Positions 6,515-15,597 are shown, numbered from the stretch's first letter. The stretch: 64,000 nt of DNA from Mucilaginibacter sp. (GCF_028288185.1 NZ_JAQBOF010000035.1:62001-126000), one strand, 5' to 3'. Translations and numbers: made by a program. The notes: generated by a model from the sequence alone, not told the origin.

Positions 6515-8020
6515 ATGGCATCTCCTATCTTCTCTATCCGGCACGTAAGCGTTCGGTTTTTAAATAATGTACTGTTTAATCAATTAAATTTTAGAGTAAA
6601 CAAAGGCGAGAACTGGGCATTGGTAGGCGAAAGCGGATCGGGCAAAAGCGCCTTGTTACAAACTATAGCGGGTAATTTTAACATAACCGGCGGCGAGATC
6701 AGATATCATTTTTTTGAGGATTATTTAGCGCAGCATCCCGGCAATCCAGATCATTTAACGCATCATAAGCTCGTTGCTTTGGTCGAGGCTAAGCATCATT
6801 TTAAAAATCTATCAAACACCGGCGACTTTTATTATCAGCAACGTTATAACTCGTCAGATAGTGAGGATGCTTTAACGGTTGCCGAATATCTGCACACTAT
6901 TAAACCCGCACCACAACCTAATATCTACTGGCATTTTGATAAGATCATCGCTACGCTAAAACTGGATGAGCTAAGCCATAAGCAATTGATTAAGCTATCA
7001 AACGGCGAAACCAAACGTTTAAGAATCGCGGCAGCCTTATTAAAGAACCCGGTCTTGTTATTAATGGATAGTCCGTTGACAGGGCTTGACGTACAAACCC
7101 GCAAAGAGTTTAATAATATTATTGACGAGATAACCACATCAGGCATTACGGTAATAATGGCGACATCGCCTTATGAGATACCTGATGCAATAACCAATGT
7201 GGCCGTGTTAAAGAATGGGGCTATTACCCATTTAATAACTAAAGCTGATTATAAGCCGGAGTTGGTTGAACCAAAACAGGCAGATAAGATTGACAAGGAA
7301 GAATTAAGATCGCTGTTGAATACACATAAAACTGAATCTGCTTACCAGCAAATCATCAGCATGAATAAGATACATGTTAAATATGGCAGCAATATTATTT
7401 TAAACGATGTAGACTGGCAGGTTAATCCCGGCGATAGATGGGCGCTGCTTGGGCCTAACGGTGCTGGTAAATCAACCTTGTTAAGTTTAATAAATGGCGA
7501 TAATCCGCAGGCTTACGCTAATGATATTATTTTGTTTGATAAAAAGCGCGGCACCGGCGAAAGTATTTGGGATATTAAAAGGAAAATAGGCTTCGTATCG
7601 CCCGAGTTGCACCAGTATTTCCCTACGGATAATAGTTGTTTGCAGGTTATTGAATCGGGCTATTACGATACGCTGGGATTATTCAGACCCAGCAGCAAAG
7701 AAAAAGCCGAAACCGCTTTACGCTGGATGAAGGCGCTAGAGATAGATAAGTATGCCCGTACGCTATTAAAAAATATCCCCGCCAGCGCGCAACGACTATG
7801 TCTGCTGGCCCGGGCCTTAATAAAGAACCCACCCCTGCTGATTTTTGATGAGCCTTGCCAGGGAATGGACAGTCATCAGCAGCAACACTTTAAAAACCTG
7901 GTAGATACCATTTGCAGCTTGAGCAAGGTTACGCTAATATATGTAACCCATTACCAGCATGAGATCCCGGATAGTGTGGATAAGGTTTTGAAGTTGGAGA
8001 AGGGGGAAGTGTTTAATTGA
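6515..8020 (+). CDS. ModF-like double ATP-binding cassette protein
   Basis: 501 aa, two ABC domains in one chain, no membrane segment. Domain 1: Walker A GESGSGKS at 38-45, signature LSNGE at 160-164, Walker B LLLMD at 180-184. Domain 2: Walker A GPNGAGKST at 312-320, a degenerate signature around IPASAQR at 420-426, and Walker B LIFDEP at 441-446. Domain 1 has Ser185 where the catalytic Glu is expected, while domain 2 keeps Glu445 but lacks a normal LSGGQ, so only one composite ATP site looks competent. Length and layout match ModF/PhrA-type proteins. No permease gene is adjacent. Substrate or role unknown. Confidence 0.85.
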   Translation: MASPIFSIRHVSVRFLNNVLFNQLNFRVNKGENWALVGESGSGKSALLQTIAGNFNITGGEIRYHFFEDYLAQHPGNPDHLTHHKLVALVEAKHHFKNLSNTGDFYYQQRYNSSDSEDALTVAEYLHTIKPAPQPNIYWHFDKIIATLKLDELSHKQLIKLSNGETKRLRIAAALLKNPVLLLMDSPLTGLDVQTRKEFNNIIDEITTSGITVIMATSPYEIPDAITNVAVLKNGAITHLITKADYKPELVEPKQADKIDKEELRSLLNTHKTESAYQQIISMNKIHVKYGSNIILNDVDWQVNPGDRWALLGPNGAGKSTLLSLINGDNPQAYANDIILFDKKRGTGESIWDIKRKIGFVSPELHQYFPTDNSCLQVIESGYYDTLGLFRPSSKEKAETALRWMKALEIDKYARTLLKNIPASAQRLCLLARALIKNPPLLIFDEPCQGMDSHQQQHFKNLVDTICSLSKVTLIYVTHYQHEIPDSVDKVLKLEKGEVFN

Positions 8021-8220
8021 TCTGTGCCTCAGGTAAAAAATCACACTAACCCTACAATCAAATAAATCAGCAACTCAAACAAAAAAATCGTATCTTTGAT
8101 AGAAGCGCCTACCAGCTGTTAGCCACTTAAAATTTCCAACTCCTATATTTCTTAAATTCTCCTTTGTTCTTTGATATAAAACATCAACTAATTGATATAC
8201 AATAAATTACCTAAAAATAC

Positions 8221-8388
8221 TACTACCGGCAAAATGTTTAATACCCGATAAATGCCAATTTTTACTACCAGCAATATGGTTAATGCCCGATAAATGGTCT
8301 TTTTTACTACCGGTGTCAGGGCTTATACCCGAAAAACGGTGTTTTTTACTACCAACTTAACGACTAACGCCGGTGTGATTTTTTTTAC
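8221..8388. repeat. Four-copy 42-bp tandem repeat
   Basis: Copies begin at 8221, 8263, 8305 and 8347, an exact 42-bp period. Each starts TACTACC. Copies 1-3 share a CCCGATAAA-like core at offsets 24-32 and all end in a T run. Copies 1 and 2 match at most positions; copy 4 keeps only the start and the T-rich end. Each of copies 1-3 can form a small 4-bp stem (GGCA/TGCC, ACCA/TGGT, ACCG/CGGT) followed by T's, resembling a series of mini-terminators. There are no unique spacers, so it is not a CRISPR array. Confidence 0.85.
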
Positions 8389-8442
8389 AAACGGCAGATC
8401 GATCTGCCCGCTAAACTAATCAGCAATTAACTGCAATATCCC

Positions 8443-8450
8443 TATATTTG
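8443..8450 (+). promoter_or_regulatory. -7 element of mqnC (TATATTTG)
   Basis: Matches the Bacteroidota TAnnTTTG element only 4 bp before the ATG, implying a leaderless or nearly leaderless transcript. No TTTG at the -33 spacing is visible. Confidence 0.45.
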
Positions 8451-8454
8451 TGGT

Positions 8455-9579
8455 ATGAATACTGCCGATCTGTTACAGCGTGCTTCGCGGTTTGAATTTT
8501 TGAGTATTGAGGAAGGCGTTTACCTGCACCACAATGCATCAACAGCCGATTTAATGTATGTGGCTAACGAGCTGCGTAAAAAACAAGTACCACACGGTAA
8601 AGTAACCTGGCAGATAGACCGGAATGTTAACACTACCAACGTTTGTATAGCCAATTGCAAGTTCTGTAACTTCTTTCGCCGCCCTGGGCACGAGGACAGT
8701 TATATAACTGATATTGAAACCTACAAACAAAAGATAGAAGAAACCTTCCGCTTAGGCGGCGACCAGCTCTTACTACAAGGCGGCCACCACCCTGACCTGG
8801 GTTTAAAATTTTATACAGATCTGTTTAGCGAATTAAAAAAACTATATCCAACACTTAAATTACACTCATTAGGCCCACCAGAAATTGCACACGTAGCAAA
8901 GCTGGAAAACATGAGCCATATTGATGTTTTAAGAGCGATGAAGGAATCGGGGTTGGACTCACTACCCGGTGCCGGAGCAGAAATATTGAATGACCGTGTC
9001 CGCCGCCTGATATCAAAAGGCAAATGCGGTGGTAAAGAGTGGTTGGATGTTATGCGCGCGGCGCATCAGCTTAATCTGCCAAGCTCGGCCACTATGATGT
9101 TTGGACACGTGGAAACCATAGAAGAACGCTTTGAGCATCTGGTTTGGATCCGCGAGGTACAGTCAGAAAAACCTGAAGGGCATTATGGCTTTATCGCGTT
9201 CATCCCCTGGCCATTCCAGGATGATGGTACGTTATTACGTAAGGTGCGCGGTATCACCAACAATGTAACCGGTGATGAATATATCCGCATGATAGCTTTA
9301 AGCCGTATCATGCTGCCAAATATTAAAAACATACAGGCATCATGGCTAACCGTAGGTAAGCAAGTTGCCCAGATCTGTTTAAATGCCGGTGCTAATGATT
9401 TTGGTTCTATCATGATTGAAGAAAACGTGGTATCTGCCGCAGGCGCGCCTCACCGCTTTACTGCCAAAGGCATACAGGATTCTATAATAGCTGCCGGATT
9501 TGAACCACAACTACGCAACCAAAAATATGAATGGCGCGATGTTCCTGCACAATTAGAAGAGCAGGTTATAAACTATTAA
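8455..9579 (+). CDS. mqnC: Cyclic dehypoxanthinyl futalosine synthase (MqnC)
   Basis: 374-aa radical SAM enzyme of the futalosine route to menaquinone; it cyclises dehypoxanthine futalosine. The radical-SAM cluster is Cys64, Cys68 and Cys71 in CIANCKFC, followed by the MqnC-like NFFRRPG stretch and the LLQGGHHPDLG loop. The GPPEIAHVAK and LPGAGAEIL segments also fit MqnC better than MqnE. It stands alone here; the other mqn genes are not in the window. The start is the ATG at 8455, just after the -7 element. The [4Fe-4S] cluster links it to the isc genes at 20791. Confidence 0.92.
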   Translation: MNTADLLQRASRFEFLSIEEGVYLHHNASTADLMYVANELRKKQVPHGKVTWQIDRNVNTTNVCIANCKFCNFFRRPGHEDSYITDIETYKQKIEETFRLGGDQLLLQGGHHPDLGLKFYTDLFSELKKLYPTLKLHSLGPPEIAHVAKLENMSHIDVLRAMKESGLDSLPGAGAEILNDRVRRLISKGKCGGKEWLDVMRAAHQLNLPSSATMMFGHVETIEERFEHLVWIREVQSEKPEGHYGFIAFIPWPFQDDGTLLRKVRGITNNVTGDEYIRMIALSRIMLPNIKNIQASWLTVGKQVAQICLNAGANDFGSIMIEENVVSAAGAPHRFTAKGIQDSIIAAGFEPQLRNQKYEWRDVPAQLEEQVINY

Positions 9580-9672
9580 TTTTTCACTACAATTGTGACA
9601 GCATATTTAGTTTTCCGGCTTTTTTTAAATAAAACTTGTTACACCTGCTGGGAATACTAAATTTACCGAACA

Positions 9673-10233
9673 ATGGAAAATCCCGAATTGTATATAGAAG
9701 CGTTGGTTTTTGCATCCGAGCAAAGCATTCGTATTGAAGAAATACTTTATTGCTTGCAGGCAGCCTTCGAACGCGATTTTACAATTGAGGAAGTAAGCGT
9801 GAGCCTGGCAAATATTAAAACTAAATACTCAGCTGAGAATTTAGCCATTGAGTTGATTAATGTAAACAACGGGTACCAATTCTTAACCAAGAAAACTTAC
9901 CACCTGGTTATTAGCCTTTTGCAACTGCAGCGATCAAAAAAGAAGTTGAGCCAGGCCGCTTTAGAGACGCTGGCAATTATTGCTTATAAGCAGCCGGTAA
10001 CTAAAACTGATGTAGAACAGATACGTGGCGTAAACTGCGATTATTCCATACAAAAATTGCTCGAAAAGGAGTTAATCACAATAAATGGGAAGTCTGAAGC
10101 TTTAGGAAAGCCCATTTTATATGGTACAAGCTCATTATTTATGGACTATTTTGGCATAAATAATATTGGAGAATTACCTCATATAAAAGAACTTACAGAT
10201 GCATCATCATCAATTGGAGAGCCGCAAGAATAA
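9673..10233 (+). CDS. scpB: Segregation and condensation protein B
   Basis: 186 aa with the tandem winged-helix layout of ScpB, the kleisin-associated subunit of the SMC-ScpAB condensin that compacts and segregates the chromosome. Diagnostic pieces are the N-terminal YIEALVFASEQSI helix, LSQAALETLAIIAYKQPVT in the middle and the RGVNCDYSIQKLLEKELI wing. ScpA is not adjacent. The gap to mqnC is 93 bp, so co-transcription is possible. The start ATG at 9673 gives the normal N-terminus. Confidence 0.92.
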   Translation: MENPELYIEALVFASEQSIRIEEILYCLQAAFERDFTIEEVSVSLANIKTKYSAENLAIELINVNNGYQFLTKKTYHLVISLLQLQRSKKKLSQAALETLAIIAYKQPVTKTDVEQIRGVNCDYSIQKLLEKELITINGKSEALGKPILYGTSSLFMDYFGINNIGELPHIKELTDASSSIGEPQE

Positions 10234-10370
10234 ATTTTAAATGTTTTTTCTTTCAAAATGATTTTTCGTTATTTTTACTAATAAATAATAGACACACTCT
10301 TAAAAAAATATTTTTATAATATCGTTTAAGCAAATCCTAATTTATAATTTTATAACAAACATTCACCAAA

Positions 10371-10556
10371 ATGGGAACGCCAAAAAGAAATGCAGACAAG
10401 AACATTCCTAAGAACACGGATGCAGATGATGATGATGACGACTTGGAAACAACGCCGAAGAAAAAGGTAGTTGATGAGGACGATGACTTTGATGGCCCAT
10501 TGGATGACCTGGGCTTTGAAGAGTTTGGCGATGACGATGATGACGACGATTATTAA
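10371..10556 (+). CDS. Acidic mini-protein
   Basis: 61 aa: a short basic/polar head followed by Asp/Glu runs (DADDDDDD, DEDDDF, a final DDDDDDDY) split by a Lys-rich TTPKKKVV linker. It has no signal peptide or membrane segment. Similar tiny acidic proteins occur in Sphingobacteriaceae, often near scpB or lysine-rich DNA-binding proteins, but no function is known to me. A good terminator (10585-10617) follows, which supports expression. It may mimic nucleic acid or bind cations; this is inference only. Confidence 0.65.
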   Translation: MGTPKRNADKNIPKNTDADDDDDDLETTPKKKVVDEDDDFDGPLDDLGFEEFGDDDDDDDY

Positions 10557-10584
10557 TTAATTATTATATTAGGTAACCTATTTT

Positions 10585-10617
10585 AAAGCATCCTGGATAC
10601 TTCCGGATGCTTTTTTT
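10585..10617 (+). terminator. Terminator of the acidic mini-protein
   Basis: AAAGCATCC (10585-10593) pairs with GGATGCTTT (10605-10613), followed by a T run. It overlaps the first in-frame ATG (10607) of the next ORF and so argues for the later start at 10637. Confidence 0.85.
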
Positions 10618-10636
10618 ATATTTTTCAAAATCCTGG

Positions 10637-11755
10637 ATGACGATAACTGAAGTTAAAGACAAAGCGACCCAAAAAGCATTTTTAAATACCGCCCGAATTA
10701 TTTATAAGGATGATAATAACTGGGTATGCCCGCTTGACAATGATATTGAAGCTGTTTTTGATCCGCAGAAAAATAACTTTCACCAATATGGTAAATGCAC
10801 CCGATGGATATTAAAAAATGATAAAGGACAATTGATAGGCCGTGTAGCCGCGTTCATCAATGATAAAAAAGCATTTAATTACGAACAACCTACCGGTGGC
10901 ATGGGATTTTTTGAATGTATTAATGATGAGAAAGCCGCTTTTTTGTTATTTGATATAGCTAAAAACTGGCTAAAAGAAAATGGAATGCAGGCCATGGATG
11001 GCCCCATAAATTTTGGTGAAAATGATACCTTTTGGGGATTGTTAGTTGATGGCTTTGCGCCGCCATCATACGGTATGAACTATAACCCGCCATATTATCA
11101 GGCTTTTTTTGAGGATTATGGCTTTAAAAAAATGTATGAGCAGATAACCAATCATTTGGATATACATAAGCCTTTTCCTGAGCGTTTTTATAAAATAGCT
11201 AAATGGGTTAGCCAAAAACCAGGCTATGAGTTTAAACATTTAGAAGTTAAGCAAATAGAAAAATTTGCTGCCGATTTTATTGAAATATATAACGATGCCT
11301 GGGCCGGATTTGAAAATTTTGTACCTATAACTTACAACACCATACTGGAAAGCTTTAACAAAATGAAGCCCATAATGGATCAAAACCTGATACTGTTTGC
11401 CTATGTAAATGGCGAACCGGCCTCATTCAACATTGTTTTGCCCGATGCTAACCAAATGCTTAAACCCCTAAACGGTAAACTTGACCTAATAGGCAAGCTT
11501 AAATTTTTATATTATAAATGGAAGGGGGTTACACGCATGCGTGCCATTGTAATGGGCACTAAGCAAAAATATCAAAACCACGGACTTGAATCGGCCCTGT
11601 TTATAAAACTAGGCGAATACGTATTACCGCTTAACCAATATAATGTTTTAGAACTATCATGGGTAGGCGATTTTAACGAGAAAATGGTAGCGCTGCATAA
11701 TTCCATGGGAGCTACATTTGCTAACAAGCACTTAACTATGCGCTATATATTTTAA
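10637..11755 (+). CDS. GNAT-like acyltransferase family protein
   Basis: 372 aa from the ATG at 10637. The ORF extends to 10607, but that ATG lies inside the preceding terminator. A front half with RWILKNDKGQLIGRVAAFIN and GGMGFFECINDEKAA resembles the beta-strand and acceptor region of GNAT folds. A second half ends in MGTKQKYQNHGLESALFIK, a CoA-loop-like stretch, and ELSWVGDFNEKMVALHNSMGA, typical of N-acetyltransferases. Conserved proteins of this size in Bacteroidota have no assigned substrate. The gene stands alone between two terminators. The fold call is reasonable; the activity is not shown. Confidence 0.7.
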   Translation: MTITEVKDKATQKAFLNTARIIYKDDNNWVCPLDNDIEAVFDPQKNNFHQYGKCTRWILKNDKGQLIGRVAAFINDKKAFNYEQPTGGMGFFECINDEKAAFLLFDIAKNWLKENGMQAMDGPINFGENDTFWGLLVDGFAPPSYGMNYNPPYYQAFFEDYGFKKMYEQITNHLDIHKPFPERFYKIAKWVSQKPGYEFKHLEVKQIEKFAADFIEIYNDAWAGFENFVPITYNTILESFNKMKPIMDQNLILFAYVNGEPASFNIVLPDANQMLKPLNGKLDLIGKLKFLYYKWKGVTRMRAIVMGTKQKYQNHGLESALFIKLGEYVLPLNQYNVLELSWVGDFNEKMVALHNSMGATFANKHLTMRYIF

Positions 11756-11774
11756 GTTAAGTTAACACAAAAGA

Positions 11775-11814
11775 AAAAGGCTTATCGTAAAATTAATTTA
11801 CATGTAAGCCTTTT
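11775..11814. terminator. Bidirectional terminator
   Basis: AAAAGGCTTA (11775-11784) pairs with TAAGCCTTTT (11805-11814) across a 20-base loop. It lies between the convergent GNAT-like and XRE genes. Confidence 0.8.
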
Positions 11815-11833
11815 AAAATGCTACACTAATAAC

Positions 11834-12175
11834 TTAGGCGGTAGCTTTATTATGTCTTAACTCTTCAAAAAGTTCAATAACTTTCTTTTGCAATTCTATG
11901 ATCTCAATTTCGCGATCGGTTAATTTTTTATTAACAACATCCAGTTCGTTAACAAATTTTTGTTCCTGCTCCAAATCATTAAATGTAAGTAGCTGAACGA
12001 CCGACATTTCGAACAAATTTGATATTTGTTCAAGTCGTGATAGGTTAATGTCAGTTATACCAGTTTCTATTTTAGAAAAGGCAGGAATTGAAATATCTAA
12101 CCTTTTTGCTACATCTTCCTGGCTCCATGCCTTTTGATGACGTAACAGTCTGATTTTTTTTCCTAGTGATTTCAT
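11834..12175 (-). CDS. XRE-family helix-turn-helix regulator
   Basis: 113 aa. Residues about 5-60 form a Cro/CI-type HTH (LGKKIRLLRHQKAWSQEDVA, then LDISIPAFSKIETGITDINL, then RLEQISNLFEMSVVQLLTF). The remaining 45 residues are a coiled coil (DVVNKKLTDREIEIIELQKK), probably for dimerisation. There is no metabolite-binding domain. It lies downstream of mpl on the same strand with a 72-bp gap, so it may be cotranscribed. Target unknown. Confidence 0.85.
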   Translation of the reverse strand: MKSLGKKIRLLRHQKAWSQEDVAKRLDISIPAFSKIETGITDINLSRLEQISNLFEMSVVQLLTFNDLEQEQKFVNELDVVNKKLTDREIEIIELQKKVIELFEELRHNKATA

Positions 12176-12247
12176 TTGGGTTTATTAATAAGGGTACGGG
12201 TTTCTCAATAGTTAATAAAGTTAATAATATTTTTTTATTTCCAATAA

Positions 12248-13606
12248 TTATTGTAATATTTTATTTTTCAGGTCAATTAAATTTATCCCTCCAAAGTTTC
12301 CCGAGCTCATCATTAATAGATTGGCATTATGTAAATTTTTTATTTCCAATTGGTTAAGCAACTGTTTGGGGTCATTAAAAAACTCGAGATCATTTTTTGA
12401 AAAAGCCGCCTTAACAGTTTCGGCCGGGTAGGGTTCCATCTGTTTTTGTTCGAAAGTTTTCTTATCAATAAAAACTATTGCCTCGTCGGCCTCATCCATC
12501 GTGCCGGCATATTCTCCCAAAAAATATTTGTTTAAACTGCTAAAGGTATGGAGCTCAATACAAGCAATTAACTTTCTATTCGGAAACTGAGTTTTAACCG
12601 CATGTATGGTAGCCTGTAATTTTGATGGCGAGTGGGCAAAATCTTTAAAAACGGTAGCATTATCGTTTTTTCCAACCAACTCTAACCTGCGGGCCGCACC
12701 TTTAAAACTGGTGATATATTGGTAAAAATAGGCGCTTGAAATATTAAGGCTTTCGCATACTAACCTTGCAGCCTGCATATTTAGTAAATTGTGGTCGCCA
12801 AAAACCTCAAGAGGGTATTTTTTACCATCGGATATTATAGTTGTTATTCCATTTTCGATGGTATAATCAGGCAAGATATAAGGTTGTTTATCAATGCCCG
12901 AATTATCCTTTACAATCACATCATTTAAAACTGCATCAGTTTCGCTATAAATAAGTTTACCGCCGGGCTGTATAGTTTCAATAAATATTTTAAACTGATC
13001 AATATAGCTTTGAAAGGTTGGGAACACATTGATATGATCCCAAGCGATGCCACTAATTACGCCGATATTAGCTTTATATAAATGAAATTTCGGCCGCCTG
13101 TCAATCGGCGAAGCCAGATACTCATCACCCTCAATTACCATTATCGGGGCATCTTTGGTTAGTTTAACCATAGTCTCAAAACCTTCTAACTGCGCGCCGA
13201 CCAGGTAATCAAAATCCTTACCTGCAGTTTGTAGCACATGTAATATCATGGAAGTGATGGTGGTTTTACCATGGCTACCACCTATTACTACCCGCAATTT
13301 ATCTTTTGATTGTTCATAGATATATTCAGGATAGGAGTATACCTTTATGCCCAGTTCCTGCGCTTTAAGCAGTTCGGGATTATCAATACGGGCGTGCATA
13401 CCTAAAATTATGGCATTAAGGTTGGTAGTGATCTTTTCGGGATACCAGCCATTTTCCGGTGGTAATATGCCATACTTTGCCAGGCGAGAAACGGACGGTT
13501 CAAACATTACATCGTCTGATCCGGTTACTTCAAATCCTTTTTTGTGTAAAGCAATGGCCAGATTGTGCATGGCACTGCCGCCAATGGCTATAAAATGTAC
13601 CCTCAT
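12248..13606 (-). CDS. mpl: UDP-N-acetylmuramate:L-alanyl-gamma-D-glutamyl-meso-diaminopimelate ligase
   Basis: 452-aa Mur ligase that reattaches recycled murein tripeptide to UDP-MurNAc in the cytosol. The N-terminal Rossmann part starts MRVHFIAIGGSAMHNLAIAL, as in Mpl. The ATP loop is GGSHGKTT at 109-116. The Mur central-domain signature VIEGDEY and the IAWDHINVFPTFQSY stretch (magnesium and substrate contacts) follow, then the C-terminal GAARRLELVG and DFAHSPSKL motifs. MurC would begin differently and lack the MHNLA helix. A single gene, with XRE downstream. Confidence 0.92.
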   Translation of the reverse strand: MRVHFIAIGGSAMHNLAIALHKKGFEVTGSDDVMFEPSVSRLAKYGILPPENGWYPEKITTNLNAIILGMHARIDNPELLKAQELGIKVYSYPEYIYEQSKDKLRVVIGGSHGKTTITSMILHVLQTAGKDFDYLVGAQLEGFETMVKLTKDAPIMVIEGDEYLASPIDRRPKFHLYKANIGVISGIAWDHINVFPTFQSYIDQFKIFIETIQPGGKLIYSETDAVLNDVIVKDNSGIDKQPYILPDYTIENGITTIISDGKKYPLEVFGDHNLLNMQAARLVCESLNISSAYFYQYITSFKGAARRLELVGKNDNATVFKDFAHSPSKLQATIHAVKTQFPNRKLIACIELHTFSSLNKYFLGEYAGTMDEADEAIVFIDKKTFEQKQMEPYPAETVKAAFSKNDLEFFNDPKQLLNQLEIKNLHNANLLMMSSGNFGGINLIDLKNKILQ

Positions 13607-13679
13607 GTAATTCGCAGGTTAATGCTTTTTATTCTGATTGCAAATAAACGCAAAAAACTATTGGCTTAACAAAGAATTA

Positions 13680-14528
13680 TCATTTCAATAATAATACCGG
13701 TACGGCTGCGCTTTCTGCCAGTTGTTGCGATACGCTATCGTGCAATAACGATTGGAAAAAGCTGTATTTATGTGGCAGTGCTATTACCAGTTGCGCATCA
13801 TTATTAGCAGCAAATTGCAGTATGCCGTTTATAACATCGGTATTATTTACATAGCTGTATTTAGGGTTGTACTGTTTAAGCATGCCATACAAAGCTGTCT
13901 CTTCGGCCATGCGCTCGGCATCACCAGCCAGGTGCCTTGAGTCTTTATCAATGTTTACTACCAGCAACTCATATTTTTTTCTATCCAGTAGTCTTTTTAA
14001 AGCTTCAAGCGGAACAGTTTCTCTTACTTTATCAAAATCACACGCAACCACTACGCGTTTTATATGCTCAAAATTATAAGCAGGAGGTACTACAATTACC
14101 GGCACGGGACTGGCTTTTGATATTTTAACAACGTGGCCGCCGATTTGCGAATCACTCTTACTTGTATTGCCTTTACTGCCCAAAATAACCAGGTCGGCAT
14201 TTTTGGCTTCTACATTTTCAATTACGGCACGTAATAAATGAGATCGGTTTAAATGTGTGCTGATCTCTACTCCGGCCCTCACTAGTTTACTTAGTTTATG
14301 CTTTAAATGTTCCAGTTTTTTTATTCTGTCGGCTGCCTCTTGCTCTACCTGTTCTTCTAACAATTGCACCATATCAGGACTCGGCAACATTGTCTCTATC
14401 GGCGACACGTAATAAGCATTTAACAAAATTATATGCTCAACATTGGTTTGTTTGCTTAGTTCGGCCGCAAACTCGGCAGCGTTTGTGGACGCATGCGAAA
14501 AATCGATAGGTACCAGATAGGTTTTCAT
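13680..14528 (-). CDS. Tandem universal stress protein
   Basis: 282 aa with two UspA domains (about 1-145 and 150-282). Domain 1 ends in an ATP-binding G-x2-G type motif (GSKGNTSKSDSQIGGHVVKI, then PVPVIVVPP). Domain 2 has lost it: the matching place reads ALPHKYSFFQSLLHDSVSQQ, so only the first half is likely to bind nucleotide. Two-domain Usp proteins of this kind are usual in Bacteroidota. A Usp domain also sits at the end of MntH (35070). The 230-bp spacer upstream holds a palindrome at 14669-14749. Confidence 0.88.
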   Translation of the reverse strand: MKTYLVPIDFSHASTNAAEFAAELSKQTNVEHIILLNAYYVSPIETMLPSPDMVQLLEEQVEQEAADRIKKLEHLKHKLSKLVRAGVEISTHLNRSHLLRAVIENVEAKNADLVILGSKGNTSKSDSQIGGHVVKISKASPVPVIVVPPAYNFEHIKRVVVACDFDKVRETVPLEALKRLLDRKKYELLVVNIDKDSRHLAGDAERMAEETALYGMLKQYNPKYSYVNNTDVINGILQFAANNDAQLVIALPHKYSFFQSLLHDSVSQQLAESAAVPVLLLK

Positions 14529-14668
14529 GACATTAAAAATTATATATGTCTTTTTGACTATTTAGGTCTAAAAGTTAAATACAAAATTAACATGTTATAA
14601 CAGCTAATTTGTCAAGCCAATAACATTTTGTAGTAACGAATATAATTGATTTGGGTTTGCGAAGCGAA

Positions 14669-14749
14669 AGACTTACGAAGTTTTAAAACGGCGAAGCCCT
14701 CAATGAGACCTTTAAAAACAAACAACACCGAATTAAACTTCGTAAGTCT
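14669..14749. repeat. Long palindrome between usp and prmA
   Basis: A perfect 15-bp arm pair: AGACTTACGAAGTTT (14669-14683) and its complement at 14735-14749. Outer sequence (GCGAAGCGAA against GGCGAC) pairs imperfectly. It ends 10 bp from the prmA stop and could terminate prmA on the minus strand. Confidence 0.78.
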
Positions 14750-14758
14750 GGCGACTGT

Positions 14759-15595
14759 TTACTTAATAAACTTAGCAGCCACCCACTCTTTATCCTTTTT
14801 ATGGCTGATGTATTTTAAACCGTATTTACGGGCCTCGTCAGTAATGATATCCAGATCGGGCATTTCATAAAATCCACTGAAATAGATCTCGCCGTCGGGT
14901 TTCAAGGCTTCGGCGTAGCGGGCCATTTGGTCTATTAATATGTTGCGGTTGATGTTAGCCAGGATAATATCATACTGCTCATCAGGGATGACTTCTTTTG
15001 ATCCGCAAAGCGCTTGGATGTTGGTTATATTATTTAGTTGCGAGTTCTCTATGGTACTTTCATAACATACCGGGTCATAATCAATAGCCGCAATATCGGC
15101 AGCGCCTAATTTAGCCGCCATAATTGCCAATATGCCGGTACCGCAACCCATGTCCAATACCTTTTTATCTGTAAAATCATTCTCTAGTATATGTTGCAGC
15201 ATCATGGCCGTGGTTTGATGGTGGCCGGTACCGAATGCCATTTTGGGGTCTATAACTATCTCATATTTAAACTCCGGGCGTGGCTCGTGGAAAGTAGCGC
15301 GTACAAAAACCTGGTCGCCAATGGATATCGGTTCAAAATTACTTTCCCATACTTCGTTCCAGTTTTTTTGTGGGATAAGTGTTGCCTCGTAACTAAACGT
15401 AAACATGTCCTTATAAGGCAACAGGGTATCAGCTAATAGATCTTCATTAAAATCGCTTTCAGGGATATATGCCTTAAAGCCAAACTCCAATTCTTCAAAC
15501 GTATCAAAACCTATTTCGCCCAGGGCATTAATTAACAGATCCTGTTGGTAATCTTCGGTGGTAATAGTGGTAAAATGGAGTTCGTAATAGTTCAT
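14759..15595 (-). CDS. prmA: Ribosomal protein L11 methyltransferase
   Basis: 278 aa, class I SAM methyltransferase that trimethylates L11. The N-terminal L11-recognition half starts NYYELHFTTITTEDYQQDLL and carries the hinge motif NWNEVWESNFEPI. The catalytic half has DPKMAFGTGHHQTT, motif I VLDMGCGTGILAIMAAKLGA, and the PrmA-type motif ANINRNIL. It stops before a palindrome and starts 2 bp from the stop of the upstream membrane-protein gene, so the two are likely one transcript, perhaps with tpiA. Confidence 0.93.
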   Translation of the reverse strand: MNYYELHFTTITTEDYQQDLLINALGEIGFDTFEELEFGFKAYIPESDFNEDLLADTLLPYKDMFTFSYEATLIPQKNWNEVWESNFEPISIGDQVFVRATFHEPRPEFKYEIVIDPKMAFGTGHHQTTAMMLQHILENDFTDKKVLDMGCGTGILAIMAAKLGAADIAAIDYDPVCYESTIENSQLNNITNIQALCGSKEVIPDEQYDIILANINRNILIDQMARYAEALKPDGEIYFSGFYEMPDLDIITDEARKYGLKYISHKKDKEWVAAKFIK

Positions 15596-15597
15596 GA

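Larger units (their letters stand above)
8021..8454. other. 434-bp gene-free spacer
   Basis: No credible ORF. It holds a TATCTTTG -7-like element at 8091-8098 with nothing coding behind it, then a 42-bp tandem repeat from 8221 to about 8388, then the mqnC promoter element at 8443. A small RNA starting near 8105 and covering the repeats is possible but unsupported beyond that. Confidence 0.6.

Noticed and set aside
8091..8098. TATCTTTG as a promoter of a protein gene
   Set aside because: No ORF of believable quality follows before mqnC; kept only as a possible small-RNA promoter.
8221..8388. CRISPR array
   Set aside because: The 42-bp period is exact, but the copies follow each other with no unique spacers, and no cas genes are near.
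10607..10636. Upstream start for the GNAT-like gene
   Set aside because: The ATG at 10607 lies inside the stem of a strong terminator; the start at 10637 gives a complete N-terminus.
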